Below the pieces are notes generated by a model. The model saw only the letters and a list, made by a program, of their open reading frames with translations. It ran no database searches and had not been told where the DNA came from. DNA of 64,000 nucleotides. Origin: Sacculina carcini (Eukaryota; Arthropoda; Thecostraca; Sacculinidae). Each line of letters begins with the position of its first letter. Position 1 is the first letter of the stretch. The position numbers were made by a program, and so were the translations under genes. Of this stretch, positions 29,319 through 43,213 are shown piece by piece. The stretch spans positions 5,755,440 through 5,819,439 of the forward strand of contig OU696577.1 of the NCBI GenBank assembly GCA_916048095.2. The letters are read 5' to 3'.

Positions 29319-32300
29319 TTGTCCCACCCTCCTTGGTTCATTTTCTATGAACTGCTACTCGGCCATCACTTGGCGTACCCGCTAAAAATTTATACCATCA
29401 TGTTGAAAATTTTGTTGTCTACACTGTAGGGTAAATTTTTAATTTTAAAAATAAAACCAAAAAAAGTGAGAGCGGTGAAAAGACAAAATGAACCCTGAAA
29501 AATGCGAAAATTTTGGTCAATTTTCTGAAGACTACTCCTCCTAAACCATCAATGGTATAACTATACAAATTATACCACTGTGTAGAAAATTGTCTGTTAT
29601 ACTCAACGAACTATAATTTATACCCGAAAATTAAATATAAAACATGTAAAATGGAGAAAAAAATTCAATCTACATTCAAAATTTTATTTAAACTCCACGC
29701 GTCCGATTTTCTATACTTTTTTCTCTATTTCTCAAAAACTAGTTATCACACATCTAAATAAATAATACGATCATGCTGGGAATTTTGTTTTCTACAACAC
29801 GGTATAATTTTTTATTTTCCAAAGTGTATTAAAAAAGTTACGGCGGTGTGAAGTGTAAATGACGAAGTCAAAAAGGCAAAATTAGCACACAAAAACGTGA
29901 ATATTTTGGTCAATATTTCGCTATCTATTCCTCATAAACCAGCAATGTTACAGCTATAAAAATTATACTATTGTGTAGATAATTTTGTGTTCTACAAGAA
30001 AAGTTATAATTTATACCCACAAATGATACAAAAAACGTGTAAAATTGGCAAAATTCTTAAATACATCCAAAATTACACTTGAACACCGGGTGACTAAAAT
30101 TAATTCATTTTTCTACCTATATTTCAGGAACTATTTGTCACACATTAAAATAATTTATACCCTCGTGCTAGAAATTTTGTTTTCTACAATACGGTATGAT
30201 TTTTAAATTTTCAAAGTGTATTTGAAGGACGTTACGGTGGTGTAAAGTCAAAATGTCATGTTGCCAATTTGACAGCTATTATGCGCACTTGCGATTACAC
30301 AGGAATATACTACTGTGTAGATAATTTTATGTTCTACAAGATAAGCTATAATTTATACCCACAAATGATACAAAAAACGTGTAAAATTGGCAAAATTCTC
30401 AAATACATCCAAAATTACACTTGAACACCAGGTGACTAAAATTAATTCATTTTTCTACTATTTCTCAGTAACTATTTGTTATACGTAAAAATAAATTATA
30501 TTAAATTATACCATCGTGCTAGAAATCTTGTTTTCTACAATACGGTATAATTTGTAATTTTCCAAAGTTTATCTGAAGGAAGTCACGGCGGTGTAAAGTC
30601 AAAAGCACATATTACCAATTTGGCAGCTATTATGCGCACTTGCGATTACACATGGATATACACTGATTTAATTTCACTGAAGTCCAATCACAATTTACGC
30701 ACTTGCGATTACACAGAAATATACTACTCTGTAGAGAATTTTGTGTTCTACAAAATAAGCTATAATTTATACCCACAAATGATACGAAAAACGTGTAAAA
30801 TTGGCAAAATTCTCAAATACATCCAAAATTACACTTGAACACCGGGCGACTAAAATTTATTCATTTTTCTACTATTTCTCAGTAACTATTTGTTACACAT
30901 AAAAACTAATTATACCATCGTGCTAAAAATCTTGTTTTCTACCATACGGTATAATTTGTAATTTTCCAAAGTGTATCTGAAGGAAGTTACGGCGGTGTAA
31001 AGTCTATAAGTCTAGTGTAATATTGCCAATTTGACAGCTATTATGCGCACTTGCGATTACACAGGAATATACACCGATTAAATTTCACTGAAGCCCAATC
31101 ACAATTAAGAATGCATCATATTAGCTCCAAGCATGGATGGTGTGGTTTTATTGGGTACAGTTTAATTAATTAACTATACTGAATAGAAAGGCTTTATTGT
31201 CCTCAATATTTACACATGAATCGTTCCGCCCGACGAGCGGGTAAAATACTACTGGGAACAAAGTTAACTACTGAATTTTACTGTATAATTTAATTGGTTT
31301 AAATTCAAGTTGCATAAGCTTAAGCTGCATAAGGATATGGGTTGTAATATCATGCAATGCCAACTATATGAATATGCTGTTTTAGCGGACGCATAAATCT
31401 GGAATTATAGAGATGACAGAAGGTTTCATTGTTTTGATAGTGTTACACTTCTGAATTACTACACACGAAGGATGGATGTGAACTTGAGCAGTGTTGAAGA
31501 AAAAAACTTCGTCAATAATTAAAACAAGAATTTACAAATTTATATTTTTCTATTGGAGAAGCTTTTTGCTTTTTGATTCATTATATTCTATTTTTAGTTC
31601 CGCACGACGGGCGGGTTTAAATAAGAGGCAGTTCGATGGAAAATATTTTGCCACATCTCAAATAAAAATATTCACATTTAGACTTTTCTATTGGTTAAGA
31701 CTTTTTATGGGTTTACTTTTTCTTTTTTAATTTCTAATAATTTTTTATTAATTCAATATTCATTTTACTTTATTTATTGTTCTGCACAAAGGGCGGGTTT
31801 TAATGCTAGATGGTGATGTTGAGTTATAAATATATTTTGAAAACATTATGATAAAAAAATTAGTCATTTTTCATTTTTTTGTGTCAGAGTTCTGAATTAT
31901 TCAGCACGACGGGCAGGTTTAAATAGGATTTTTTGGGTTCACTCTTTTCTTTAATAATTAATATTTATTTTCTCTTATGAATTGAATACAAATTTTATAG
32001 TATGAACTGTTTCGCACTACGGGCGGGTTTACATGCTAGAATTTTCATTGTTTTGTACGTGTTAGTGTTCTGAATTATTCCGCACGACGGGTAGGTTTAA
32101 ATATGAGGTGGATTAAGGGATAATATTTTGTCAAATTTATAATTAAAATATTCACATTTAGAGTTTTTATTGGTGAACGTATTTACAGGTTAAAATTTTT
32201 GCTTTTTAAATTGTATACAGTTTATTCTATGGATTGAATATGCATTTTATTTTATGAATTGTTGAGCACGACGGGCGGGTTTCAATATGAGGCGGTGTAA

Positions 32301-33272
32301 AGGAAAATAGGTTGTCAAAATAAAAATAAAAAAAATTAAATTTAGACTTTTCAATTGAGTAAGATTTTAATGAGTATATCTGTTTTCTTTTTTAATTTGC
32401 AATATGTTTATGAATTGAATATGAATTTCATTTTATGAATTGCTCCGCACAACTGGCGGGTTTCAATGCTAGACGGTGATGTTTAGTTATAAAAATATTT
32501 TGGAAACATTATAATGAAAAAGTGTAGTCACTTTTCATTGTTTCGTGTCTGAGTTCTGAATTATTCAGCACGACGGGCATGTATAAATATGAGGCGGTTT
32601 AGGCAAACTATTTTGTGAAAATAAATGTGAGACTATAGAAATTTAGAATTTTTATGGGTTTACTCCACTCTATTTTTATTCATTTTCCTTTTCTCTTATG
32701 AATTGAATACAAATTTAATAGTATGAACTGTTTCGCACGACGGGCGGGTTTACATGCTAGAATTTTCATTGTTTGTTACGTGTTTGTGTTCTGAATTATT
32801 CCGCACAATGGGTGGGTTTATATATGAGGCGGGTTGAGGGAAAATATTGTCAAAATAAAAATATAAATATTCACAGTTGGACTTTTCTATTGAGACACTT
32901 ATGAGTTTCCATTTTCCAAGTTTTCATTTTCGAGTTTCCATTTCATTTGGAATATTTTTTATGAATATGAATTTTTATTAATATTAATTCCATTTTATGA
33001 ATTCCTCCGCACAACGGGCGCGTTTTAATGCTAGAACTTTCATTGTTTGTTACGTCTTTGTGTTCTGAATTATTCCGTACGACGGGCGGGTTTCAATATG
33101 AGGCGTGTTGAGGGATCATATTTTGTCCAAATAAACAAAAAAAATGAAATTTAGAATTTTCCTTTGATTAGGATTTATATGGATTTAATATAAAAAAACA
33201 GATTTTTTTATTAATATAATATGAATTATATTTCATGAATTTCTCCTGACAACAGGCGGGTTTTAATGCTAG
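29246..33272 (+). mobile_element. Helitron-like unit 1
   Basis: Begins TCTATCTATATATATATAAAAGAG followed by a TG tract and ends gcgggttttaatgctag. The left half holds three tandem internal repeats of roughly 350-400 bp (about 29940-31060), each with a gttacggcggtgtaaagtc block (the second copy reads gtcacggcgg). The right half (31200-33272) is an array of units of about 180 bp carrying the cacgacgggcggg motif. Confidence 0.65.
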
Positions 33273-33505
33273 ACCAGTAAAATGTTGAGTATTGGGTTGA
33301 GTATTGGGTACTATATTGGCGGGATAAGTATTGGTGGGCCGCGTGTTTGGGACCCCTGGGGTAGATAATCTCAGTCTTCTGATTACAAATTATGATCGCA
33401 TCAGTATATTTTGTGATCACAAACTAATAAGTTACATCACCTCAGACTGGGCTGAGTGCGGTCGAGATTGGATGGTTGGGTTGGGTTGGATAGGTTTGAC
33501 TCAGG
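33273..33505 (+). repeat. Dispersed repeat inside the array, copy 1
   Basis: The block tactatattggcgggataag through gggtaggtttgactcagg recurs at about 37170-37395 and 45735-45930 with high identity. It marks large-scale duplication of array segments. Confidence 0.8.
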
Positions 33506-34189
33506 TATAACAAAGTTATAATCAGACCAGTTTTCTATCTGTCAGTTTACTCAGTTTTCTTTCTCTCTATTTCTCAGTTTACGTTCTCGTTCTTTCGCGG
33601 CTTGCTTGTGCAGCTGTCGTTAGGCTAATTTATGTGTTAGAGCGACGCCCGTATTACACGGTGCCTGGTATGTTTGGCTCTAGCGGAGTATGTGTGACAG
33701 TGATTAATGACCCTTTTTTGTACGTTTGACTTGGCTGATCATCTCAAGGCAACACGCCTGTGTACTGTCAAATCGCGTTTAGAAATAGCTTGTGTCCCGG
33801 TTGTGTAGTTCGAGCAGTTTGGCCAGCTGGCAATTGCTTGCGAAATATGGTGCCAACGACGTGTGGTCGTAGGTATATAACCCGGGGTTTAATGAGAATA
33901 GGGGGGTACTTTGGCTGTGCTTGTTGCTGGGTCAGTTGGTTTAGTTTGAGCTGGACTAGCGACGTGCGATGTAGGACTCACCACTCACTCAGGCAAGCCG
34001 TAATTTATTCATTAGATTTCAGAATAGCTTTAAGGTAGACTGACTGGTTGCTGACAATATACAATTCAACTTCGACTGGGTGACTATTACTTATTATCGC
34101 GGAACACAACATCAAGAGGAACTATCAAGACATCACGATCAGCCGAACGAAGAACAACATAACAACATATTATTATCACAACCGTTACA
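33506..34189 (+). mobile_element. Solo LTR, 684 bp
   Basis: An insertion absent from the two paralogous segments, which read gactcaggttatattggg without a break (about 37390 and 45930). It is flanked by perfect 5-bp copies of tcagg (33501-33505, 34190-34194), and ends TA...CA. Inside is a TATA-like tatataacccggggt near 33870. Length, flanks and lack of coding sequence fit a solo LTR left by recombination. It does not match the LTRs of E1-E3. Confidence 0.75.
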
Positions 34190-35188
34190 TCAGGTTATAT
34201 TGGGTTTTAATGATAGCGGAAAATATATAAATTTTTGCAATAAATATTATAGCGGTAAAAGTAAAATAGTACTTAAGCAAATGATATTGGGGAATGATGA
34301 TAAGTAATAAATTTAGTTTGGAAACATTCTGATGAGAAGATTTCATCATCTTTCAATGTTTGTTTCGTGTTTGTGTTCTGAATTATACCACACGACGGGC
34401 AGATTTATATATCAGGCGGGTTGAGGGATAATATTTGTCAAAATAAGAACAAAAATATTCACATTTAGACTTTTCTATTGGTTAAGATATTTATAGGTTA
34501 CATTTTTTGATTTTCAATTTGTATTCATTATATTTTATGGATTTGATATGAATTTTTATTGTATGAATTGTTCCGCACGACGGGCGGGTTTAAAAAAGTG
34601 TTTTAGTTCATTTTTTCAAATGGTTCATTTAAAAAAAGGTAATTAAAAAAATGTTCCGCGGGCAGCAACTATAGACAATAGAACGTTCAATTTCCCCTGT
34701 ATAATTAATCCATACACAAAACCAATGGATTTGACTTCAAATATGAATTTTATTGTATGAATTGTTCCGCACGACGGGCGGGTTTAAAAAAAGTGTTTCC
34801 ATTATTTAGTTCATTTTTTCAAATGGTTCATTTAAAAAAGGTATTTTTTTAATAAAAATGCTCCGCGGGCAGCTACTATAGACAATAGAAAGTTCAATTT
34901 ACCCTGTAGAATTAATCCATACACAAAACCAATGGATTTGACTTCAAGATCCAGAACGGATCTTGTTCGAGTTCTGAATTATTCAGCACGACGGGCGGGT
35001 TTAAAAATGACTCAGGCTGACTGAGGTGAAATACTTTGTCGAAATAAAAATAATTAAACTTATAATTTTCAATAGATGAATATTTTTATGAGTACCCTAT
35101 TTCATTTTTATTTTTCCATATTTTTTTATTAATTGAATATGAATTTCATGTTATGAATTGCTCCGCACAACGGGCAGGTTTTAATGCT
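34190..35188 (+). repeat. Array segment with duplicated internal block
   Basis: Contains several hairpin motifs and a block of about 190 bp (aaagtgttttagttcat to ccaatggatttgacttcaa) present twice in tandem (about 34590-34740 and 34785-34950) and again at about 46320-46480. Ends at gggcaggttttaatgct. Confidence 0.7.
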
Positions 35189-35211
35189 ATATATATATCT
35201 ATATATATATA

Positions 35212-37793
35212 TCTATATATATAAAAGAGATCCTCTGTCTGTATGTTTATCTGTTCCACCCTCCTATTAGACGAAGTCAAAAAGTCAAAAAGGCACTGAA
35301 AAACGCGAATATTTTGGTCAATATTCCGCTATCTATTCCTCTTAAACCAGCAGAGTTACAGTTATAAAAATTATACTATTGTGTAGAAATTTTTTTTGTT
35401 CTACAAGAAACGCTATAATTTATACCCACAAATGATACAAAAAACGTGTAAAATTGGAAAAATTCTCAAATACATCCAAAATTACACTTGAACACCGTGC
35501 GACTAAAATTAATTCATTTTTCTACCTATTTCTGAAGAACTATTTGTTACACATAAAAATAAATTATACCATTGTGCTGGAAAGTTTGTTTTCTACAATA
35601 CGGTATAATTCTTAATTTTCCAAAGTGTATCTGAAGGAAGTTACGGCGGTGTAAAGTCAAATGGACATATTGCCAATTTGACAGCTATTATGCGCACTTG
35701 CGATTACACAGGAATATACTACTGTGTAGAGAATTTTGTGTTCTACAAGAAAATGTATAATTTATACCCACAAATGATACAAAAAACGTGTAAAATTGGC
35801 AAAATTCTCAAATACATCCAAAATTACACTTGAACACCGGGTGACTAAAATTAATTCATTTTTCTACCCATTTCTCAGGAACTATTTGTTACACATAAAA
35901 ATACATTATACCATTGTGCTGGAAAGTTTGTTTTCTACAATACGGTATAATTCTTAATTTTCCAAAGTGTATCTGAAGGAAGTTACGGCGGTGTAAAGTC
36001 AAAAGCACATATTACCAATTTGACAGCTATTATGCGCACTTGCGATTACACAGGAATATACACCGATTAAATTTCACTGAAGCCCAATCACAATTAAGAA
36101 TGCATCATATTAGCTCCAAGCATGGATGGTGTGGTTTTATTGGGTACAGTTTAATTAATGCTACACTATACTGAATATAAAGGCTTTATTGTCCTCAATA
36201 ACGTTCCGCACGACGGGCGGGTAAAATGCTACTGGGAACAAAGTAAACTACTGAATTTTACTGTATAATTTAATTGGTTTAATTTCAAGCTGCATAAGCT
36301 TAAGCTGCATAAGGATATGGGTTGTAATATCATGCAATGCCAACTATATGAATATGCTGTTTTAGCGGACGCATAAATCTGGAATTATAGAGATGACAGA
36401 AAGTTTCATTGTTTTGATAGTGTTACACTTCTGAATTACTACACACGAAGGACGGGTGTGAATTTGAGCAGTGTTGAGGGAAAAACATCGTCAATAATTA
36501 AAACAAGAATTTAAAAATTTGACTTTTTCTGTTGGTCGTTTTTCATCCATTTTCTTTGTGTTTGTTTCGTGTTTGAGTTCTGAATTATTCCGCACGACGG
36601 GCAGCTTTAAATAAGAGGTGGGTTGTGGAAAAACATGTTTTCTAAATTGAAACATAAATTTCACATTTCGACTTTTATATTGGCTAAAACTTTTCTATGG
36701 GTTTGTTTTTCTTTTTCAATTTTCACTAATTTTTTATGAATTGAATATTAATTATATTTTATGAACTGTTCCGCACGACGGGCGGGCTTAAATGTATCTA
36801 TAAAGAGTGGGTTTAAATGATAGCGAGGTATATGATATTTTGCTAGCAGTAAATATTCTAGCGATAAAAGTAGAATAGCTCTTAAGCAAATGATTTTGGA
36901 GAATGATGTGAACCTTTAAATATATTTTGCGATCTGATGATATATGTATTAAGAATAATACGTAGCAGAATATAGATTGCATAATATAATATCGGCTGTA
37001 ATATCAAGGGCTGTAATATCGGTGTAATCCAAAAAATAACAACTGTAGGAATATGATGCATTAGTGGAAGCATAAACCGGGAATCATGAGATAATATGAT
37101 AATGGTGTATAATTATATCGCATTATGCAACAAATGTGAATTTAGCTGCCTTACAGTTTGGTTCCGATACTATATTGGCGGGTTGAGTATTGGGTACTAT
37201 ATTGGCGGGATAAGTATTGGTGGGCCGCGTGTTTGGGACCCCTGGGGTAGATAATCTCAGTCTTCTGATTACAAATTATGATCGCATCAGTATATTTTGT
37301 GATCACAAACTAATAAGTTAAATCACCTCAGACTAGGCTGAGAGCGGTCAAGATTGGATGGTTGGGTTGGGTTGGGTAGGTTTGACTCAGGTTATATTGG
37401 GTTTTTATGATAGCGGAAAATATATAAACTTTAACAATAAATATTATAGGGTAAAAGTGAAATAGTACTTAAGCAAATGATATTGGGGAATGATGTTAAG
37501 TAATAAATATAGTTTGGAAACATTCTGATGAAAAGATTTCATCATCTTTCATTGTTTGTTTCGTGTTTGTGTTCTGAATTATACCACACGACGGGCAGAT
37601 TTATATATCAGGCGGGTTGAGGGATAATATTTGTCAAAATAAGAACAAAAATATTCACATTTAGACTTTTCTATTGGTTAAGATATTTATAGGTTACATT
37701 TTTTGGTTTTCAATTTGTATTCATTATGTTTTATGGATTTGATATGAATTTTATTGTATGAATTGCTCCGCACAACGGGCGGGTTTTAATGCT
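35212..37793 (+). mobile_element. Helitron-like unit 2
   Basis: Starts TCTATATATATAAAAGAG at the end of a TA tract and ends gcgggttttaatgct, where the next unit begins. It has two internal repeats with the gttacggcggtgtaaag block, one fewer than unit 1, and lacks the solo LTR. Much of 36060-36480 is nearly identical to 31070-31490 and 39710-40150. Confidence 0.65.
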
Positions 37794-38724
37794 ATATATA
37801 TACATAAAGAAGAAATTATCTGTCTGTCTGTGTATGTATGCTTGAATATGAGGTGACATAATTGTGCTGGTTCATGGTTCGCTGGTTCAATGATCAGGGG
37901 CTTGAAACGCAAACGAAGCGATGGCTCATTTTTATGAAATAAAAATGTCCCGCGGGCAGCAATAAAACGTTCAATTTCACCGTATAGAATGAATTCATAT
38001 ACAAAACTAATGGATTTGACTTCAAGAACCAGAACGGATGGTGTTCGAGTTCTGAAATATTCCTCACGTCGGGCGGGTTTAAATATGAGGCGGGCTGAGT
38101 GAAAATATTTTGTCAAAATAAAATTAAAAATAATGAAATTTAGACTTTTTAATTAATTAAGGTCTTCATGAGTTTGCCTTATTTATTTTTAATTTGCAAT
38201 ATTTTTATGAATTGTTCCGCACAACGGGCGGGTTTTAATGCGGTTTTAATGCTATATATATACATAAAGAAGAAATTATCTGTCTGTCTGTGTATGTATG
38301 CTTGAATATGAGGTGACATAATTGCGCTGGTTCATGGTTCGCTGGTTCAATGACCAGGGGCTTCAAACGCAAACGAAGCAATGGCTCATTTTTATGAAAT
38401 AAAAATGTCCCGCGGGCATTTAGACTTTTTTATTGGTCAAGATATTTATAGCTTACATTTTTTGCTTTTCAATTTGTATTCATTATATTTTATGGATTTG
38501 ATATGAATTTTATTGTATGAATTGTTCCGCACGACGGGTGGGTTTAAAAAAAGTGTTTTTAGTTCATTTTTTCAAATGGTTCATGATTTGCTTGATTGTA
38601 TGAATTGCTCCGCACAACGGGCGGGTATTAATGCCATATCTATACATAAAGAAGAAATTATCTGTCTGTCTGTGTATGTATGCTTGAATATGAGGTGACA
38701 TAATTGCGCAGGTTCAATGGTATA
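37794..38724 (+). repeat. Cluster of short units with a second type of 5' end
   Basis: Three units start atatatacataaagaagaa then ttatctgtctgtctgtg (about 37794, 38253 and 38636); a diverged form lies near 42752. Each follows a ...gcgggttttaatgc or similar 3' end, giving further head-to-tail junctions. At 38231-38252 the cggttttaatg segment is duplicated at the junction. Confidence 0.68.
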
Positions 38725-38747
38725 TCTATATATATATAAAAGAGATC

Positions 38748-38786
<39 letters not shown>

Positions 38787-40240
38787 TGTGTGTCTGTTCG
38801 ACCCTCCTTGGTCCATTTTCTATCAGCTATTATTTGGCCACCACTTGGCCTACTTGCTAACAATTTATACCATTGCGTTGGAAATTTTCTTGTCTACACT
38901 GTAATATAAATTTTTAATTTGAAAATTGAAACCCAAAAAAGTTATAGCGGTGAAAAGACAAAATGAACCCTGAAAAATGCGAAAATTTTGGTCAATTTTC
39001 TGAAGACTACTCCTCCTAAACCAGCAATGGTACAACTATACAAGTTATACCAATGTGTAGAAAATTTTCGGTTCTGCTCAACGAATTATAATTTATACCC
39101 AAAAATAAAATAAAAAACATGTAAAATGGAAAAAAAATCAATCTACATTCAAATTTTTATTTAAACTCCACGCGTCCGATTTTCTATACTTTTTTCTCTA
39201 TTTCTCAAAAACTAATTATCACACATCTAAATAAATAATACCATCATGCTTGGAATTTTGTTTGCTACAACACGGTATAATTTTTAATTTTCCAAAGTGT
39301 ATTAAAAAAAAGTTACGGCGGTGTGAAGTGTAAATGACAAAGTCAAAAAGGCAAAATTAGCACACTAAAACGTGAATATTTTGGTCAATATTCAACTATC
39401 CATTCCTCATACACCAGCAATAGTACAGCTATACAAATTATACTATTGTGTAGATAATTTTGTGTTCTACAAGAAAAGGTATAATTTATACCCACAAATG
39501 ATACAAAAAACGTGTAAAATTGGCAAAATTCTCAAATACATCCAAAATTACACTTGAAAAAAATTATACCATCGTGCTAGAAATCTTGTTTTCTATAATA
39601 CGGTATAATTTGTAATTCTCCAAAGTGTATCTGAAGGAAGTTACGGCGGTGTAAAGTCAAAAAGACATATTGCCAATTTGACAGCTATTATGCGCACTTG
39701 CGTTTACACAGGAATATACACCGATTAAATTTCACTGAAGCCCATTCACAATTAAGAATGCATCATATTAGCTCCAAGCATGGATGGTGTGGTTTTATTG
39801 GGTACAGTTTAATTAATGCTACACTATACTGAATAGAAAGGCTTTATTGTCCTCAATATTGACACATGAATTGCTCCGCCCGACGGGCGGGTAAAATACT
39901 ACTGGAAACAAAGTTAACTACTGAATTTGACTGTATAATTTAATTGGTTTAATTTCAAGTTGCATAAGCTTAAGTTGCGTAAGGATATGGGTTGTAATAT
40001 CATGCAATGCCAACTATATGAATATGCTGTTTTAGCGGACGCATAAATCTGGAATTATAGAGATGACAGAAGGTTTCGTTGTTTTGATAGTGTTACACTT
40101 CTGAATTACTACACACGAAGGATGGGTGTGAACTTGAGCAGTGTTGAGGAAAAAAACCTCGTCAATAATTAAAACAAGAATATACAAATTTATATTTTTC
40201 TATTGGAGAAGCTTTTTGCTTTTTGATTCATTATATTCTA

Positions 40241-40241
40241 T

Positions 40242-40324
<83 letters not shown>

Positions 40325-40347
40325 TTATTATTTTATATTTTATATTT

Positions 40348-40388
<41 letters not shown>

Positions 40389-40402
40389 TATATATAATAG
40401 AT
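40241..40402. repeat. TA microsatellite
   Basis: About 160 bp, mostly (TA)n with a central AT-rich break. Its length against the matching site near 31590, which lacks it, shows recent expansion. Confidence 0.95.
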
Positions 40403-40865
40403 ATTATTCATTATATTCTATTTATAGTTCCGCACGACAGGCGGGTTTAAATACGAGGCAGTTCGAGGGAAAATATGTTGCCACATCTAAAATAAAAACA
40501 TTCACATTTAGACTTTTCTATTGGTCAAGACTTTTTATGGGTTTACTTTTTCTTTTTTAATTTCTAATAATTTTTTTTTAATTCAATATTCATTTTACTT
40601 TATTTATTGTTCTGCACAAAGGGCGGGTTTTAATGCTAGATGGTGATGTTGAGTTATAAATATATTTTGAAAACATTATGATAAAAATTTTAGTCATTTT
40701 TCATTTTTTTGTGTCAGAGTTCTGAATTATTCAGCACGACGGGCAGGTTTAAATAGGATTTTTTTGGGTTTACTCTTTTCTTTATTAATTAATATTTATT
40801 TTCTCTTATGAATTGAATACAAATTTTATAGTATGAACTGTTTCGCACGACGGGCGGGTGTACAT

Positions 40866-42428
40866 TAGTGATGCAAAAAAAACGTTTTTTTGTTGCGTTT
40901 TTTTTGCAAAAAAAACGTGTTTTTTTAGATTTTTTTGTTTTTGTTTTTTTAGAATTAGCCCCAATTGTCATCGGATGTTAGATTTTAGTACATAGAAATG
41001 AGTTCAATTGATGTTTTGTACATCTTTACGTGTCTTATTTCAAAGAAAATTTGATAATAGTATAAAAAACAAGAATATTTATCAATAAATACCTCAGGAG
41101 ACTGTTTGAAAGTGCATCCGGGTCCGGTGGTTAAGTTTTATTCATTGAGAAAACCTATGTTTTTAAAGATAGTTTAATTATGTGGATATTTGAAATAATT
41201 TGTCAGCATAACAAAACAAATTCATTGAATAATCATGTTTTTTTAAAATAAACCATGTTTTTTATGAAAAAATGCAATGATGTTTATCAAACTGGTTTTA
41301 AATTCGTTTTATTAATGTACAGGTCCAGAAAATGTTGGCAGCAGAACAAGACAAGCTAATTGGTTGGTCAAGTGTTTTTTTTTTGACAAACTTTCATTTA
41401 AACTAACGCTTTTTTTAATGAAGCAATGTTTTCTAAAACAGTATCTATGTAAGATAGATTTGATTGATGTACGTTCAAATAACTTTTGTAAAGCAAGTAG
41501 CCTGCTGGTACGTATAAGCGGCTGGTTAAACCACTTAATTTATACTGTTCTTTTAAACAATGGTTTTTTTCAAAATATATTTTTTGGAAAAACTGTTTTC
41601 GTAGATGTAGAGAATGCGAAAAAAATTGGCGGCAGATCAAGGAAAGTTTAACCAAATTAACTGTTTTTTTTATTAGTAACCTGTCTTTAGAACTGGTTTT
41701 ATGGATGATGGTTTCTTTGATGTAGTTATTTGTGTTCAAATACTTTTTTGTACATCAAATATATTTCCTCAGTTGTTATTTTTTCCTACACGAAAATATT
41801 GTCCGTTTTTCTGGTCCGTTGCCACTGAGACCCGCTTTTATTCGTAGTCTCATTAGGGACACTAAGTTTGTGTGCATATTTGTAGTATTTGTGTAAATGT
41901 TTGCAGTGTTTGTACTCTTATATTTGCAAATAATTGATCTGCTGAATGAAATGATGAAAATTATTATAACCAACGTAGATAATTTCTGGCAATAAAAAGT
42001 TAATGTGTAAAAAATATACATAAATTATGCCACCTGTTGTTTTTTTAAACAGTTTCAGATTTTAGCATAAAAAACGGTTCTCAAACCCTGCTTTCTTACA
42101 CAATGATTAACTCAATAATTGAATGCAAAACTGTACTGTACATAGAAGTGCCGCACAGTACCGTGCAAACAATGATATTAGGCCTTTCAAACACATTATA
42201 ACAATTATATTGTGCATATTTGATAGGGACACTAATAGCATGAATAACCCATGTGTTGATGAAAATAATTCATTTAACATCCCAAATATATCATTTCCAT
42301 AATTTGAATTATTTGCATGACTCTTCAAAAAAAAACAAAAAGAACGTGTTTTTTTTGGTCGCGGTTTTTTTTGGCAAAAAAAACTTCTTTTTTTAAAAAC
42401 CGTCGGTTTTTTTGAGGTCGCATCTTTA
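40866..42428 (+). mobile_element. Non-autonomous hAT-like element, 1563 bp
   Basis: Flanked by perfect 8-bp copies of gtgtacat (40858-40865, 42429-42436). The uninterrupted counterpart near 32750 reads gcgggtttacatgctag. Terminal bases are TAGTGATGC and, on the other end, TAAAGATGC in inverted orientation, a short imperfect inverted repeat next to A/T-runs. No transposase frame. Its interior matches the repeat split by E2, and its left end matches 1-242. Confidence 0.85.
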
Positions 42429-42684
42429 GTGTACATGCTAGAACTTTAATTGTTTGTTACGTCTTTGTGTTCTGAATCATTCCGCACGACAGGCAGGTTC
42501 AAATATGAGGCGGATTGAGAGATAATATTTTGTCAAAGTAAAAATAAAAATATTCACATTTAGAGTTTTTATTGGTCAACGTATTTACAGGTTGAACTTT
42601 TTGCTTTTTAATTTGTATTCAGTTTATTTTATGGATTGAATATGAATTTTACTTTGTGAATTGTTAGGCACGACGGGCGGGTTC

Positions 42685-42686
42685 AA

Positions 42687-42754
<68 letters not shown>
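42685..42754. repeat. TA microsatellite
   Basis: (TA)n tract of about 70 bp at a junction between a hairpin motif and a second-type 5' end (ggaattatctgtctgtg). Confidence 0.95.
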
Positions 42755-43213
42755 CAGGAATTATCTGTCTGTGTGTGTGTAAGTATGCTTAAATATGAGG
42801 TGACATAATTGTGCGGGCTCACTGGTATAAATCAGGGGCTTCAAACGTAAACTAAGCGATAGATCATGTTTATGAAATAAAAATGTCCCGCGGGCATTAA
42901 CTAAAGAAAATAAAACGTTCAATTTCACCGTGTAAAACGAGTTTATATACTTAACTAAATGATTTAACTTCAAGGTCCAGAACGGATCGTATTCGAGCTC
43001 CGAATTATTCCGTACGACGGGCGGTTTTCAATATGAGGCGGGTTGAGGGATAATATTTTGTCAAAATAAACATAAAAAATAAAATTGAGAATTTTCATTT
43101 GATTAGGATTTATATGGATTTAATATAATATTTTTTAATTTGATTTTTTTATTAATATAATATGAATTTTATTTCATGAATTGCTCCGCACAACGGGCGG
43201 GTTTTAATGCTAG

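Larger units (their letters stand above)
38725..43213 (+). mobile_element. Helitron-like unit 3, interrupted by a hAT-like element
   Basis: Begins TCTATATATATATAAAAGAG with a TG tract and ends ccgcacaacgggcgggttttaatgctag at 43213. One internal repeat with the gttacggcggtgtaaag block. It contains a long TA microsatellite (40241-40402), the hAT-like insertion at 40866-42428 and a second TA tract (42685-42754). Confidence 0.62.

Noticed and set aside
40223..40450. Frame of alternating Tyr and Ile
   Set aside because: Translation of the TA microsatellite.
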